A stretch of 13,619 bases of DNA from Campylobacteraceae bacterium (GTDB lineage Bacteria; Campylobacterota; Campylobacteria; Campylobacterales; Sulfurospirillaceae), in assembly GCA_027011025.1 (NCBI GenBank), contig JALVAU010000031.1, positions 1 through 13,619 on the forward strand, written 5' to 3'. Of the stretch, positions 1 through 7,585 are shown piece by piece (positions within the stretch are counted from its first letter, which is position 1; each line of letters opens with the position of its first letter). The position numbers and the translations under genes were made by a program. Under the pieces are notes generated by a model that was not told the origin of the DNA, made no database searches, and worked only from the letters and a program-made list of their open reading frames with translations.

Positions 1-1
1 A

Positions 2-82
2 GACTTCTATGAGTGTCTATACTGTGTAGTGGTCTCATTTTACCTAAAATCCATTGATAGAAGTATAAAACAGAAAGGATAA
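2..82 (+). CDS. Possible C-terminal tail of an upstream membrane protein (partial)
   Basis: The frame starting at base 2 is open from the window edge to a TAA at 80-82. Its 26 residues contain a hydrophobic stretch (CVVVSFYL) followed by a basic tail (KSIDRSIKQKG), as at the cytoplasmic end of a membrane protein. The other two plus-strand frames hit stops within the first 30 bases. An open run this short is not rare by chance, so this is a candidate only. I do not recognise the family. An alternative reading on the minus strand (ATG at 39-37, open to the edge) cannot be excluded. Confidence 0.27.
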   Translation, partial: DFYECLYCVVVSFYLKSIDRSIKQKG

Positions 83-138
83 TGGAGAGTAAATACCAAA
101 ATATAGCTACTCTTATAGAATTTTAAATGCCTTTTGGA

Positions 139-144
139 TAGAAT
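139..144 (+). promoter_or_regulatory. Candidate -10 element for alaS
   Basis: TAGAAT preceded by GA matches the gnTAnaAT form of the -10 box used by the housekeeping sigma factor of Campylobacterota, which needs little -35 sequence. It would start a leader of roughly 24 bases before the ATG at 175. A second TAGAAT lies at 116-121 and is a weaker alternative. No transcript data; pattern only. Confidence 0.33.
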
Positions 145-162
145 AATAACTATATTTTATTT

Positions 163-166
163 AGGA
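163..166 (+). promoter_or_regulatory. Ribosome binding site that fixes the alaS start
   Basis: AGGA at 163-166 lies eight bases before the ATG at 175 but overlaps the upstream in-frame ATG at 166. The downstream ATG is therefore the better start. Confidence 0.6.
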
Positions 167-174
167 TGAATTTT

Positions 175-2715
175 ATGGATATAAGAGCTCAATTTTTAAA
201 GTTTTTTGAAGACAAAGGACATACTCTCACACCAAGTGCACCTTTGGTTCCAGATGATGCAACACTTCTGTTTGTTAATGCCGGCATGGTGCCTTTTAAG
301 AGTATATTTACCGGTGAAATTCCAAGACCAAATCCACCAAGAGCTACAAGTGCGCAGACTTGTATAAGGGCGGGTGGAAAGCATAATGATTTAGACAATG
401 TTGGCTACACAGCCAGACATCACACTTTTTTTGAGATGCTTGGAAACTTCTCTTTTGGTGATTATTTTAAAGAAGATGCTATTAAATATGCTTGGGAATT
501 TATCACCGAAGTTTTAGAACTTCCTAAAGAAAAGTTGTGGGTAACAGTACATGATAGTGATGATGAAGCAGAGCTTATCTGGCAAAAATATGTCCAAAAA
601 GAGAGAATTAAAAGGTTTGGAGATAAGGATAATTTTTGGCAGATGGGAGATACCGGACCTTGTGGACCTTGTAGTGAGATTTTTTATGACCAAGGTAGTG
701 AGCACTTCAATAGTGATGAGGACTATTTAGGTGGTGATGGAGATAGATTTTTGGAGATTTGGAATCTGGTATTTATGCAGTTCGAAAGAGATAAGAGTGG
801 AAAATTAACACCACTTCCAAAACCATCAATTGATACCGGTATGGGTTTGGAGAGAGTTGTGGCTGTCAAAGAGGGAGTTTTTAGTAATTATGACTCATCT
901 ATGTTTATGCCTTTGATTCACAAAGTTGAAGAGATTTGCAATAAGCCATATGCCTATGATAGTGGAGCAAGTTACAGGGTGATATCTGACCATATTCGTT
1001 CAGTTGCCTTTTTGTTGGCACAAGGAGTTAACTTTGATAAAGAGGGAAGAGGTTATGTTCTAAGAAGAATTTTAAGAAGAGCTGTAAGACACGGATATTT
1101 GCTCGGTATAAAAGAGCCCTTTATGTATAAGCTTTTAGACACCCTAAATGGTCTCATGGGAAAACAGTATCCATATTTGATAGAGAAAAAAGAGATTTTG
1201 AGTGAGCAGATAAAACTTGAGGAGGAGAGATTTTTATCTACTATCTCACTTGGTCTTGATCTGTTTGAAAAAGAGTTGAAAAACACAAAAGATATCTTTA
1301 GCGGAATTGTAGCTTTTAAACTTTATGATACTTATGGTTTTCCACTTGATTTAACACAAGATATGCTAAGAGATCAGGGATTGGATATAGATATAGCTAA
1401 ATTTGACGAACTGATGAGTGAACAGAGAAAAAGAGCAAAAGCTTCATGGAAAGGCAGTGGTGATAGTGCAACTCATGGTGATTTTAAACCGTTACTAGAA
1501 AAGTTTGGTTTAAATGAATTTGTTGGATATGAAGATACAAAATCAACATCAAAAGTTTTAGCACTTTTGGATGAAAATTTTAAAGAGGTTTCAAGACTCG
1601 ATAAGAGTGGCTGGATGATGCTCGATAAGACTCCTTTTTATGCCCAAAGTGGTGGACAGTGTGGTGATATTGGAGAGATAAAAGAGCATGGGAGAGTAGT
1701 GGATACAAAAAAGTTTTTTGACTTAAATCTTTCACATGTAGAGCTTACAAACAGCATAAAAGTGGGCGACACTCTACATGTAGAGGTGGATGAGAGTAGA
1801 AATGAGATAGCCAAACATCACTCTGCAACACATATTTTACAAAGTGCTCTAAAGAGTGTTTTGGGCGAACATATAGCGCAAGCAGGTTCTCTTGTGGAGG
1901 CAGATAGATTGAGGTTTGATTTTTCGCATCCAAAAGCGATGAGTACGCAAGAGATTCAAAAGACGCAAGAGTTTGTCAATAGTATAATTTTTAAAGGCAT
2001 AAAAGAAGAGACAAAGATTATGAATGTAGATGATGCCAAAAAAAGTGGAGCTATGGCACTCTTTGGAGAGAAGTATGGAGATGAGGTGAGAGTCGTCTCT
2101 TTTGGTGATGTTAGTGTTGAGCTTTGTGGCGGAACACATGTGAGCAATAGTGCAAACATAGGAAGTTTTTTTATCACAAAAGAGAGCGGAGTGAGTGCGG
2201 GAGTAAGAAGGATAGAAGCAGTATGCGGAAAGAGTGCTTATGAATATGCACTAAAATTCAGAGATATGGTTGAAAAAGCAAAGAGTGAAGTGAAACATAA
2301 AGATATATTTATAGGTATAGATAAGCTCAAAAAAGAGATAGCAGATCTGAAAGCAGAAGTAGAAGCATTTAGTGCAAATGCCGGCAAAGGGGTTGAGTCA
2401 AATACTATAAACGGTGTTGAGTTAATCGTAGATGAGTTAAAAGCCGGTGATATTAAGAAAAGTATAGATGATTTGAAAAATCAAAAAAATTCAGTAGCAG
2501 TTTTACTTTTTCAAAAGAAAGGTGATAAGGTATTGATTGCTAGCGGAGTGAAAAATGCCCCGATAAAAGCAGGTGCTTGGATCAAGGAGGTGGCTCCTAT
2601 AGTAGGCGGTGGCGGAGGTGGGAGAGATGACTTTGCACAAGCCGGAGGGAAGAAACCACAAATGATTCAAGAGGCGAAAAGAGTAGCTCTAGAGTATGCC
2701 AAAAATATATTGTAA
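175..2715 (+). CDS. alaS: Alanine-tRNA ligase
   Basis: Cytoplasmic class II aminoacyl-tRNA synthetase that charges tRNA-Ala and hydrolyses mischarged Ser/Gly-tRNA. The chain is 846 residues from [11 protein letters not shown], close to other bacterial AlaS. In order it shows the catalytic core ([20 protein letters not shown], the conserved [18 protein letters not shown], and GMGLERV); the tRNA-recognition region; the editing domain with zinc-binding HHSATH (about 548-553) and CGGTHV (from about 651); and a C-terminal DHHA1 domain ending in the glycine-rich [15 protein letters not shown]. An in-frame ATG at 166 would add three residues, but AGGA spacing and homologous Campylobacterota AlaS, which begin MDIR, favour 175. 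It heads the plus-strand unit; the next gene starts 14 bases after the stop. No frameshift or missing catalytic residue is seen. Confidence 0.97.
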   Translation: MDIRAQFLKFFEDKGHTLTPSAPLVPDDATLLFVNAGMVPFKSIFTGEIPRPNPPRATSAQTCIRAGGKHNDLDNVGYTARHHTFFEMLGNFSFGDYFKEDAIKYAWEFITEVLELPKEKLWVTVHDSDDEAELIWQKYVQKERIKRFGDKDNFWQMGDTGPCGPCSEIFYDQGSEHFNSDEDYLGGDGDRFLEIWNLVFMQFERDKSGKLTPLPKPSIDTGMGLERVVAVKEGVFSNYDSSMFMPLIHKVEEICNKPYAYDSGASYRVISDHIRSVAFLLAQGVNFDKEGRGYVLRRILRRAVRHGYLLGIKEPFMYKLLDTLNGLMGKQYPYLIEKKEILSEQIKLEEERFLSTISLGLDLFEKELKNTKDIFSGIVAFKLYDTYGFPLDLTQDMLRDQGLDIDIAKFDELMSEQRKRAKASWKGSGDSATHGDFKPLLEKFGLNEFVGYEDTKSTSKVLALLDENFKEVSRLDKSGWMMLDKTPFYAQSGGQCGDIGEIKEHGRVVDTKKFFDLNLSHVELTNSIKVGDTLHVEVDESRNEIAKHHSATHILQSALKSVLGEHIAQAGSLVEADRLRFDFSHPKAMSTQEIQKTQEFVNSIIFKGIKEETKIMNVDDAKKSGAMALFGEKYGDEVRVVSFGDVSVELCGGTHVSNSANIGSFFITKESGVSAGVRRIEAVCGKSAYEYALKFRDMVEKAKSEVKHKDIFIGIDKLKKEIADLKAEVEAFSANAGKGVESNTINGVELIVDELKAGDIKKSIDDLKNQKNSVAVLLFQKKGDKVLIASGVKNAPIKAGAWIKEVAPIVGGGGGGRDDFAQAGGKKPQMIQEAKRVALEYAKNIL

Positions 2716-2729
2716 AAGTAGGTAGAAAT

Positions 2730-3227
2730 ATGCAGGATTTAATAACGGGTGTTTTTGAGAACCATAGGTTACTCATAATTTATTTACATATTCTAGCTGC
2801 ATCTTTTTTGATCGGTAGCATGTTCGTTATTATTTTTATTATCAGACCTATAGGGAAAAGAGTGGAAGATGTAAAGACGAAGTGTGAAAATTGTCTGCTT
2901 ATTTTGGGTAGATTTATCATTTTTTTAGTTCCTATTATGTTTATCATCTTGTCTGCATCTTTTTTTATCAATATTGGTATGGGGTTTGAATATGGAGACC
3001 CTACTGTTTTTATAATGATACATATAAAAGAGGCCATTTGGATCTTTATGGCTTTTAACTTTCTATATATCTATAAAAAGTACCTTAACGCAAAAAGGGC
3101 ATATAAAAAGAGAGATTTTTTAGTTGTGCAAGAGAATGTAATTTTAATCACAAAATATCTTATTCCTTTGAATTTGGTGATTTCGCTAATGGCTGTATAT
3201 TTTGGTATAGAGATAAAAGGAATTTAA
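2730..3227 (+). CDS. Four-helix membrane protein, CopD/HemJ-like
   Basis: Unnamed 165-residue inner-membrane protein with four predicted hydrophobic helices (about 14-38, 57-82, 93-115 and 137-160), basic loops and no signal peptide. Helix 1 carries YLHILAASFLIGSMF and helix 3 carries MIHIKEAIW. The paired histidines (H20, H98) and the H-x-K before helix 3 resemble the small CopD/HemJ/DUF2269-type integral membrane families, some of which are linked to heme or copper. That assignment is an inference from pattern. The start is ATG with AGTAGGT a few bases upstream. It lies 14 bases after alaS, and its TAA directly abuts the TTG start of maf, so it is almost certainly co-transcribed and translationally coupled. 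Its role here is unknown. Confidence 0.85.
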   Translation: MQDLITGVFENHRLLIIYLHILAASFLIGSMFVIIFIIRPIGKRVEDVKTKCENCLLILGRFIIFLVPIMFIILSASFFINIGMGFEYGDPTVFIMIHIKEAIWIFMAFNFLYIYKKYLNAKRAYKKRDFLVVQENVILITKYLIPLNLVISLMAVYFGIEIKGI

Positions 3228-3791
3228 TTGAAGATACTATTAGCTTCAAAGTCATCAACAAGAGCAAAAATATTAAATGATTTTGGTGTAGAGTTTTCTC
3301 AGGTTGGAGTTGGTTTTGATGAGGATACTATAAAAATCCAAAATCCAAAAGATTTTGTTTACCATGCGACAAAGGGCAAGATGAATGCCTACTTGAGCCA
3401 AAATAGCTTGGATATTCCAATTTTATGTGCAGATACTGTTGTTTGTGCTAACAATACCATACTAAGAAAGGCAAAAAGTATACAAGATGCAAGAGAGATA
3501 TTGCTAAAGCAAAGTGGCAATAGTGTCGTTATATTGACTTGCATGATTTTGAAATCATATAAGATGGAATTTATAGATTTGAGTGCCACAAAGTATCTGT
3601 TTTTGCCTTTTGATAGAGATGAAGTAGAGATTTATCTCAAAAGTGATGAGTGGAGAGATAAGGCAGGGGCTTGTATGGTAGAGGGATTTTGTAAGCAGTA
3701 TATAAAAAAGGTAGTAGGTTTGCAAAGTACAGCTATGGGGTTGAGTGTTGAAAAGCTAATTCCATTTTTAAAGTTACATGATGTACTCTAG
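3228..3791 (+). CDS. maf: Maf-family nucleotide pyrophosphatase
   Basis: Maf proteins are cytoplasmic nucleoside triphosphate pyrophosphatases that hydrolyse non-canonical or modified nucleotides; overexpression blocks septation in some bacteria. Seen here: the N-terminal phosphate-binding motif LASKSSTRAKIL, the catalytic-aspartate motif ADTVV (about 68-72), and the C-terminal YLKSDEWRDKAGACMVEGF (about 135-153) followed by VVGLQSTAMGLSVEKL. The last element matches the Campylobacter-type Maf (VGNLSTALGL) rather than the GLP form of E. coli. Length is 187 residues, normal for the family. The start is TTG, chosen because it abuts the previous TAA and has AAAGGA six bases upstream. Its end overlaps the next gene by 14 bases. 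Nucleotide specificity cannot be read from sequence. Confidence 0.92.
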   Translation: MKILLASKSSTRAKILNDFGVEFSQVGVGFDEDTIKIQNPKDFVYHATKGKMNAYLSQNSLDIPILCADTVVCANNTILRKAKSIQDAREILLKQSGNSVVILTCMILKSYKMEFIDLSATKYLFLPFDRDEVEIYLKSDEWRDKAGACMVEGFCKQYIKKVVGLQSTAMGLSVEKLIPFLKLHDVL

Positions 3792-4869
3792 TGAATTAAA
3801 GGCTATTAAAAAATCAAATCGATTTAGAAAAAGGGAAGTTTGTAATACTAATTTGATAGATTTTGCTTCAAATGATTATCTTGGACTTAGCGAGGTAAAG
3901 AGTCTGTTGTTAAAAACATGCAAAACAATGCAAAGTTACGATACACATGCCCCAAAATCTTCTCAGTTAGTAAATGGCTACCATCAAATACATAAAAATT
4001 TTGAAGAGTTACTTTGTAGAACAAACGGTTTTTCAAGTGCTTTAGTAGTTGGGAGCGGTTTTTTAGCAAATTTGGCTTTGATTGAATCACTTCCTAGAAA
4101 AAAAGATTTACTTATATTGGATGAGGAGTACCATGCTAGTGGTCTATTTGCCTCAAAACTTCTTGATGCAACAGTTTGGAAATTTCAGCATAACAATATG
4201 GATGAGTTAGAGAAGTTGTTAAACAAAGGAGATTTTAAAAGAGTAATAGTGGCTGTTGAGGGTATCTACTCCATGAGTGGTGATCTGCTTGATGAGAAAA
4301 TTTTTGAGCTTTGTGATAAGTATAAATTTCTTTTGATTGTGGATGAGGCTCATAGTGTCGGTGTGGTTGGAAAAAAACTATTAGGTGTATTTGACTTGTA
4401 TGACATAAAGCCAAATAAGTACCATATCAAGATGGGTACTCTTGGGAAAGCTCTTGGTAGTTACGGAGCATATATTTTATGCAGTAATCACATAAGCGAG
4501 TATCTTCAAAATAGAGCAAAACCTTTGATATATGCTACAGCACCATCATTATTTGACATAGAACTTGCAAAAGAGAATTTTATCTACATGTGTGACAATA
4601 GAGAGTTTTTTACTAAAGAGATTAAAAAAAGAAAAGCGATAATCAAGAGATATTTTGGATATGATATGGATGGTTTGATATTTTCGTATAAGCTACAATC
4701 ATCACAAGATGTTTTAAAATATAGAGAGAAACTTGCTAGTACAGGTTTTAGTGTTGGAGCTATTCGTCCGCCTACAGTAGAGGTTCCGATTTTAAGAATA
4801 ATACCTAGAGTGAGCGTAGAAGAGAAAAAGTTTGAAGAGTTTTGCAAATATTTGGTAGAGTTAAAATGA
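3778..4869 (+). CDS. bioF: 8-amino-7-oxononanoate synthase-like PLP enzyme
   Basis: Alpha-oxoamine synthase family, fold type I PLP enzyme. BioF condenses pimeloyl-ACP/CoA with L-alanine to give KAPA, the first ring-forming precursor of biotin. Of 363 residues, the visible landmarks are the N-terminal FASNDYLGLS, the PLP-stacking histidine in EYHASG (H119), the DEAHSVGVVG motif (189-198), and the Schiff-base lysine K224 in GTLGKALGSYGAY, where most relatives have SKALGS. The C-terminal GAIRPPTVE is typical of KAPA synthase. The close relative Kbl (2-amino-3-ketobutyrate ligase) is the main alternative; no tdh or other bio gene is present to decide. The start is uncertain by one codon (ATGATG at 3778/3781); the second fits the weak AAAG spacing better. 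It overlaps maf by 14 bases, and its stop overlaps the next start (ATGA), implying coupled translation. Confidence 0.87.
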   Translation: MMYSSELKAIKKSNRFRKREVCNTNLIDFASNDYLGLSEVKSLLLKTCKTMQSYDTHAPKSSQLVNGYHQIHKNFEELLCRTNGFSSALVVGSGFLANLALIESLPRKKDLLILDEEYHASGLFASKLLDATVWKFQHNNMDELEKLLNKGDFKRVIVAVEGIYSMSGDLLDEKIFELCDKYKFLLIVDEAHSVGVVGKKLLGVFDLYDIKPNKYHIKMGTLGKALGSYGAYILCSNHISEYLQNRAKPLIYATAPSLFDIELAKENFIYMCDNREFFTKEIKKRKAIIKRYFGYDMDGLIFSYKLQSSQDVLKYREKLASTGFSVGAIRPPTVEVPILRIIPRVSVEEKKFEEFCKYLVELK

Positions 4870-5561
4870 GTATCGTATGCGAACAACTTGTCATTAAAAA
4901 TGGAGATAAAATAGTTTTAGATATCTCTCTTGAGATTGAAAAATCTTTAGCTCTTATAGGTCAAAGTGGTAGTGGCAAAAGTTTGACGCTAAAGGCATTT
5001 TTAGATATGTTGCCAAGTAATCTGGATTCTGATATGCAAATTACTTGTGGTTATAAATTGATAAGAGGAGAAACTATCTCTATAATTCCACAAAATCCAT
5101 TTACGGCTCTTTCGCCTTTAACAAAGATAAAAAATCAATTTTTTATAAGTGATGAGTTGATGTTAAATTACATAGACTTAGTTGGATTGGATAAGAAAAT
5201 AGTAGATAGATTTCCATCAGAATTGAGTGGTGGACAACTTCAAAGAGTGATTATTGCTATGGCTCTGTCTGTAAAACCAAGATTATTGCTTCTTGATGAG
5301 CCTACAACCGCATTAGATAAGAAGAGTAAAGCCGATATATTGGATCTTTTAAAATGCCTACAGGATGCTGATGGTTTTGATATGCTGTTTGTAACTCATG
5401 ATGTCTCTACTGTCGAAGAGTTATGTGATAGGGTCGGGATACTCAAAGAGGGAAAGATAGTTGAAGAGGGTAATATGCATGAGGTTTTAAAAAATCCTAA
5501 AAATCCATATACCAAAAAGCTGATCAATTCAGGTTTTAAAAATAGAGAATTTAGAAAATAG
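4866..5561 (+). CDS. ABC transporter ATPase, Dpp/Opp/Nik type, without permease
   Basis: Cytoplasmic ATP-binding subunit of an ABC transporter, 231 residues. Motifs are complete: Walker A GQSGSGKS (32-39), Q-loop IPQNP (Q76), signature LSGGQ (120-124), Walker B LLLLDE (140-145), D-loop, and H-loop THD (H178). The post-Q-loop stretch FTALSPL and the C-terminal NPYTKKLI are hallmarks of the peptide/nickel (DppD/OppD/NikD) branch. It is shorter than typical members (about 250-330 residues). The start at 4866 was chosen because its ATG overlaps the bioF TGA and agrees with family N-termini; a TTG 24 bases upstream is unlikely. No permease, binding protein or second ATPase is adjacent, so partners must be encoded elsewhere or the protein has another role. 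Substrate unknown. Confidence 0.9.
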   Translation: MSIVCEQLVIKNGDKIVLDISLEIEKSLALIGQSGSGKSLTLKAFLDMLPSNLDSDMQITCGYKLIRGETISIIPQNPFTALSPLTKIKNQFFISDELMLNYIDLVGLDKKIVDRFPSELSGGQLQRVIIAMALSVKPRLLLLDEPTTALDKKSKADILDLLKCLQDADGFDMLFVTHDVSTVEELCDRVGILKEGKIVEEGNMHEVLKNPKNPYTKKLINSGFKNREFRK

Positions 5562-5574
5562 AGGAGATTTATAG

Positions 5575-7500
5575 GTGAAATATTTTATTTCATTCATTTT
5601 TGCAGTTGCTATCTTGGTAGCGTCTGGATTTTTATATCTATATTCGAATATTAGATTTGATGCATATAAGATAATAGATTACAAGCCTAGACTTACGACA
5701 CAAATTTTTGATAGAAACGGTGAGCTTTTGGCAAATATATTTGACAAAGAAAACAGACTATATGTGAAATACGACGATATTCCACCCCGTCTCATAGAGG
5801 CATTGGTTGCTATAGAAGATACATCTTTTTTTGAGCATGGTGGTATAAATTTTGAGGCGATTTTTAGAGCCTTGATAAAAGATATAAAAGCTATGAAGCT
5901 GGTTGAGGGGGCTAGTACCTTGACCCAACAATTGATAAAAAATACTGTTTTAAGTCGAAAAAAAACAGTATCAAGAAAGCTAAATGAGGCTATATTAGCA
6001 TATAAAATTGAGAGCGAACTATCAAAAGAGGAGATACTAGAGAGATATTTTAATCAAGTCTATTTTGGACATGGCTACTATGGTGTCAAAACAGCTGCTC
6101 TTGGGTATTTTAATAAAAATTTAGATGCACTTAGTTTAAAAGAGATGGCTATATTGGTCGGTCTTCCAAGAGCTCCTAGTGCTTATGATCCTACAAAGCA
6201 TCTTGACTTATCGCTTAGTAGAGCAAATAGAGTGATATATAGAATGTATTCACTTGGCTGGATAAACAAAAATCAGTATAAGAAAGCAACAGATGAGCAC
6301 CCTATAGTTTATGATGAGACTCTTACAAAAAATAGAGCCCCTTATATAGTGGATGAGGTTATCAAAAGACTAAAAGGTGAGTTTAGTGATCTAAAAACCG
6401 GAGGTTATAAGATATACTTAGGTATAGATTTAAAGTTGCAACAGTTAGCTAGAAAATCTCTCCTTGTAGGATACGATGCAATAATCAAAAGAAATATAGA
6501 TGGTAACAATTCAAAACTTAATGGTGCAATGGTTGTTTTAGATAATAAAACCGGTGATATATTGGCTATGGTTGGAGGAGTTGATTATAAAAAAAGTCAC
6601 TTCAACAGAGCTACTCAGAGTAGAAGACAACCCGGAAGTAGTTTTAAACCTTTTATATATCTTCATGCCCTAAATGTTGGGTATAATGGGCAGACTAAGA
6701 TACCCGATATTTCAAGAGTATTCGTAGATAAAAAGAGCGATAAAGAGTGGAAGCCTAGAAATTATGAAGAGAACTTTGAGGGTATGATCACTTTAGAAAA
6801 TGCACTTGTTCACTCAAGAAACCTAGCAACGATTAATCTGCTGAATGCTTTAGGGATGGATAGTGTTTATAAGGATTTGAGTAAAGAGGGATTTAAAAAA
6901 TTGCCTTATGATCTCTCTATGGCGCTTGGAAGTTTTGGTATATCTCCTTATGATTTTGCCGGTTTTTATACAACTTTCTCAAATTATGGTTATAGATTGA
7001 AGCCTAGGCTAATAACTAAAATTGAGAGTAAATTTGGAGATGTTCAAAATTTTGAAGTAGAAGGAAAGAAAATTACAACACCATCTCAATCCTTTTTGAT
7101 GATAGATATATTGAGACAGGTTGTAAAGAGGGGAACAGGAAGAATGGCACAGGTAAAAGGGGTTGAAGTTGCCGGAAAAACAGGTACTACAAATAATTAT
7201 GTAGATGCATGGTTTTGTGGTTTTACGCCTGATATTGAAGTTTTGACTTGGTTTGGAAATGATGATAATACCCCTATGAAAAAAAGAGAAACGGGTGGCA
7301 GAAGTGCCGGCCCATCATTTGCTAATTTTGTAAAAAACTATATAAGATTATATCCGCAAACAAAGAGAAAGTTTGATATGCCAGATGGAGTGAGGTATAA
7401 GATAGTAGGTGGCAAGAAGCTCTATTTTACAGATGTATCGCCTTTGCCAAAAAATAGTCTTGAGCAAAATGGTGAAAGTGGTGGAGGGCTAATCTTTTAA
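5575..7500 (+). CDS. pbpA: Class A penicillin-binding protein 1A
   Basis: Bifunctional murein glycosyltransferase and DD-transpeptidase, membrane-anchored with the catalytic part in the periplasm. The 641 residues begin with a single signal-anchor helix (about 4-24). The GT51 domain follows, with catalytic EDTSFFEHGG (E81), EGASTLTQQLIKN (111-123), and RKLNEAILAYKIE with the second acidic residue. The transpeptidase domain has SSFK (nucleophile S355, K358), SRN (414-416) and KTGTT (535-539), so all three penicillin-binding motifs are intact. The length matches the short PBP1A of Campylobacter and Helicobacter rather than the ~850-residue E. coli protein, which carries extra domains. The start is GTG with a strong GAGGAG eight bases upstream, 13 bases after the ABC gene. 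It is the last gene of the plus-strand unit. Confidence 0.95.
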   Translation: MKYFISFIFAVAILVASGFLYLYSNIRFDAYKIIDYKPRLTTQIFDRNGELLANIFDKENRLYVKYDDIPPRLIEALVAIEDTSFFEHGGINFEAIFRALIKDIKAMKLVEGASTLTQQLIKNTVLSRKKTVSRKLNEAILAYKIESELSKEEILERYFNQVYFGHGYYGVKTAALGYFNKNLDALSLKEMAILVGLPRAPSAYDPTKHLDLSLSRANRVIYRMYSLGWINKNQYKKATDEHPIVYDETLTKNRAPYIVDEVIKRLKGEFSDLKTGGYKIYLGIDLKLQQLARKSLLVGYDAIIKRNIDGNNSKLNGAMVVLDNKTGDILAMVGGVDYKKSHFNRATQSRRQPGSSFKPFIYLHALNVGYNGQTKIPDISRVFVDKKSDKEWKPRNYEENFEGMITLENALVHSRNLATINLLNALGMDSVYKDLSKEGFKKLPYDLSMALGSFGISPYDFAGFYTTFSNYGYRLKPRLITKIESKFGDVQNFEVEGKKITTPSQSFLMIDILRQVVKRGTGRMAQVKGVEVAGKTGTTNNYVDAWFCGFTPDIEVLTWFGNDDNTPMKKRETGGRSAGPSFANFVKNYIRLYPQTKRKFDMPDGVRYKIVGGKKLYFTDVSPLPKNSLEQNGESGGGLIF

Positions 7501-7566
7501 ATCGACAGCCAACCTTGCGAGGCGGTTTTGCTCTAGCTGTGCTAAAACTTTTCCACCTCGTACCAC
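7489..7566 (-). other. Protein-like 25-codon frame in the convergent junction
   Basis: On the minus strand a GTG at 7566-7564 opens a frame of 25 residues (MVRGGKVLAQLE then QNRLARLAVDLKD) ending in TAG at 7491-7489, inside the pbpA 3' end. The composition looks more like a real protein C-terminus than random AT-rich DNA. However, no ribosome binding site is seen and an in-frame TAA lies just upstream (7572-7570). A neighbouring minus frame also reads protein-like (HYKKWYEVEKF, then stop). It could be a degraded gene tail, a tiny gene, or chance coding in a structured element. I do not recognise a family. Confidence 0.2.
7518..7560. terminator. Imperfect inverted repeat between convergent genes, possible terminator
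   Basis: CGAGGCGG (7518-7525) pairs with CCACCTCG (7553-7560) with one mismatch. Inside it, TTTTGC (7526-7531) pairs with GC-T-AAAA (7541-7547) with one bulge, around a nine-base loop. A four-T bulge (7549-7552) separates the two stems. It sits between the ends of pbpA and the Nfn-like gene, where a bidirectional terminator is expected. Neither side has a clean T-run after the stem, so a classical intrinsic terminator is not proven. Bases 7501-7560 are about 52% GC, clearly above the neighbours. Confidence 0.35.
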
Positions 7567-7585
7567 TTCTTATAGTGTGTAGTGC

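Noticed and set aside
1..39. Minus-strand start (ATG at 39-37, with AGGT and a TATACT -10-like box upstream), suggesting a gene divergent from alaS
   Set aside because: Only 12 codons are visible before the edge. The plus-strand reading with a hydrophobic segment and basic tail looks slightly more protein-like, so I kept that one at low confidence.
3..64. Eight-base inverted repeat ACTTCTAT / ATAGAAGT as a possible structured RNA or riboswitch upstream of alaS
   Set aside because: The loop would be 46 bases with no clear inner stems, and no known T-box, tRNA, 6S or SRP features are visible.
82..126. Short leader peptide (MESKYQNIATLIEF) before alaS
   Set aside because: GGA is only two bases from the ATG, there is no run of alanine codons, and no attenuator hairpins follow.
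1733..1783. Repeated ACATGTAGAG and the palindrome CTACATGTAG inside alaS
   Set aside because: They fall in normally conserved coding sequence in frame; the recurrence is short and probably due to chance codon use.
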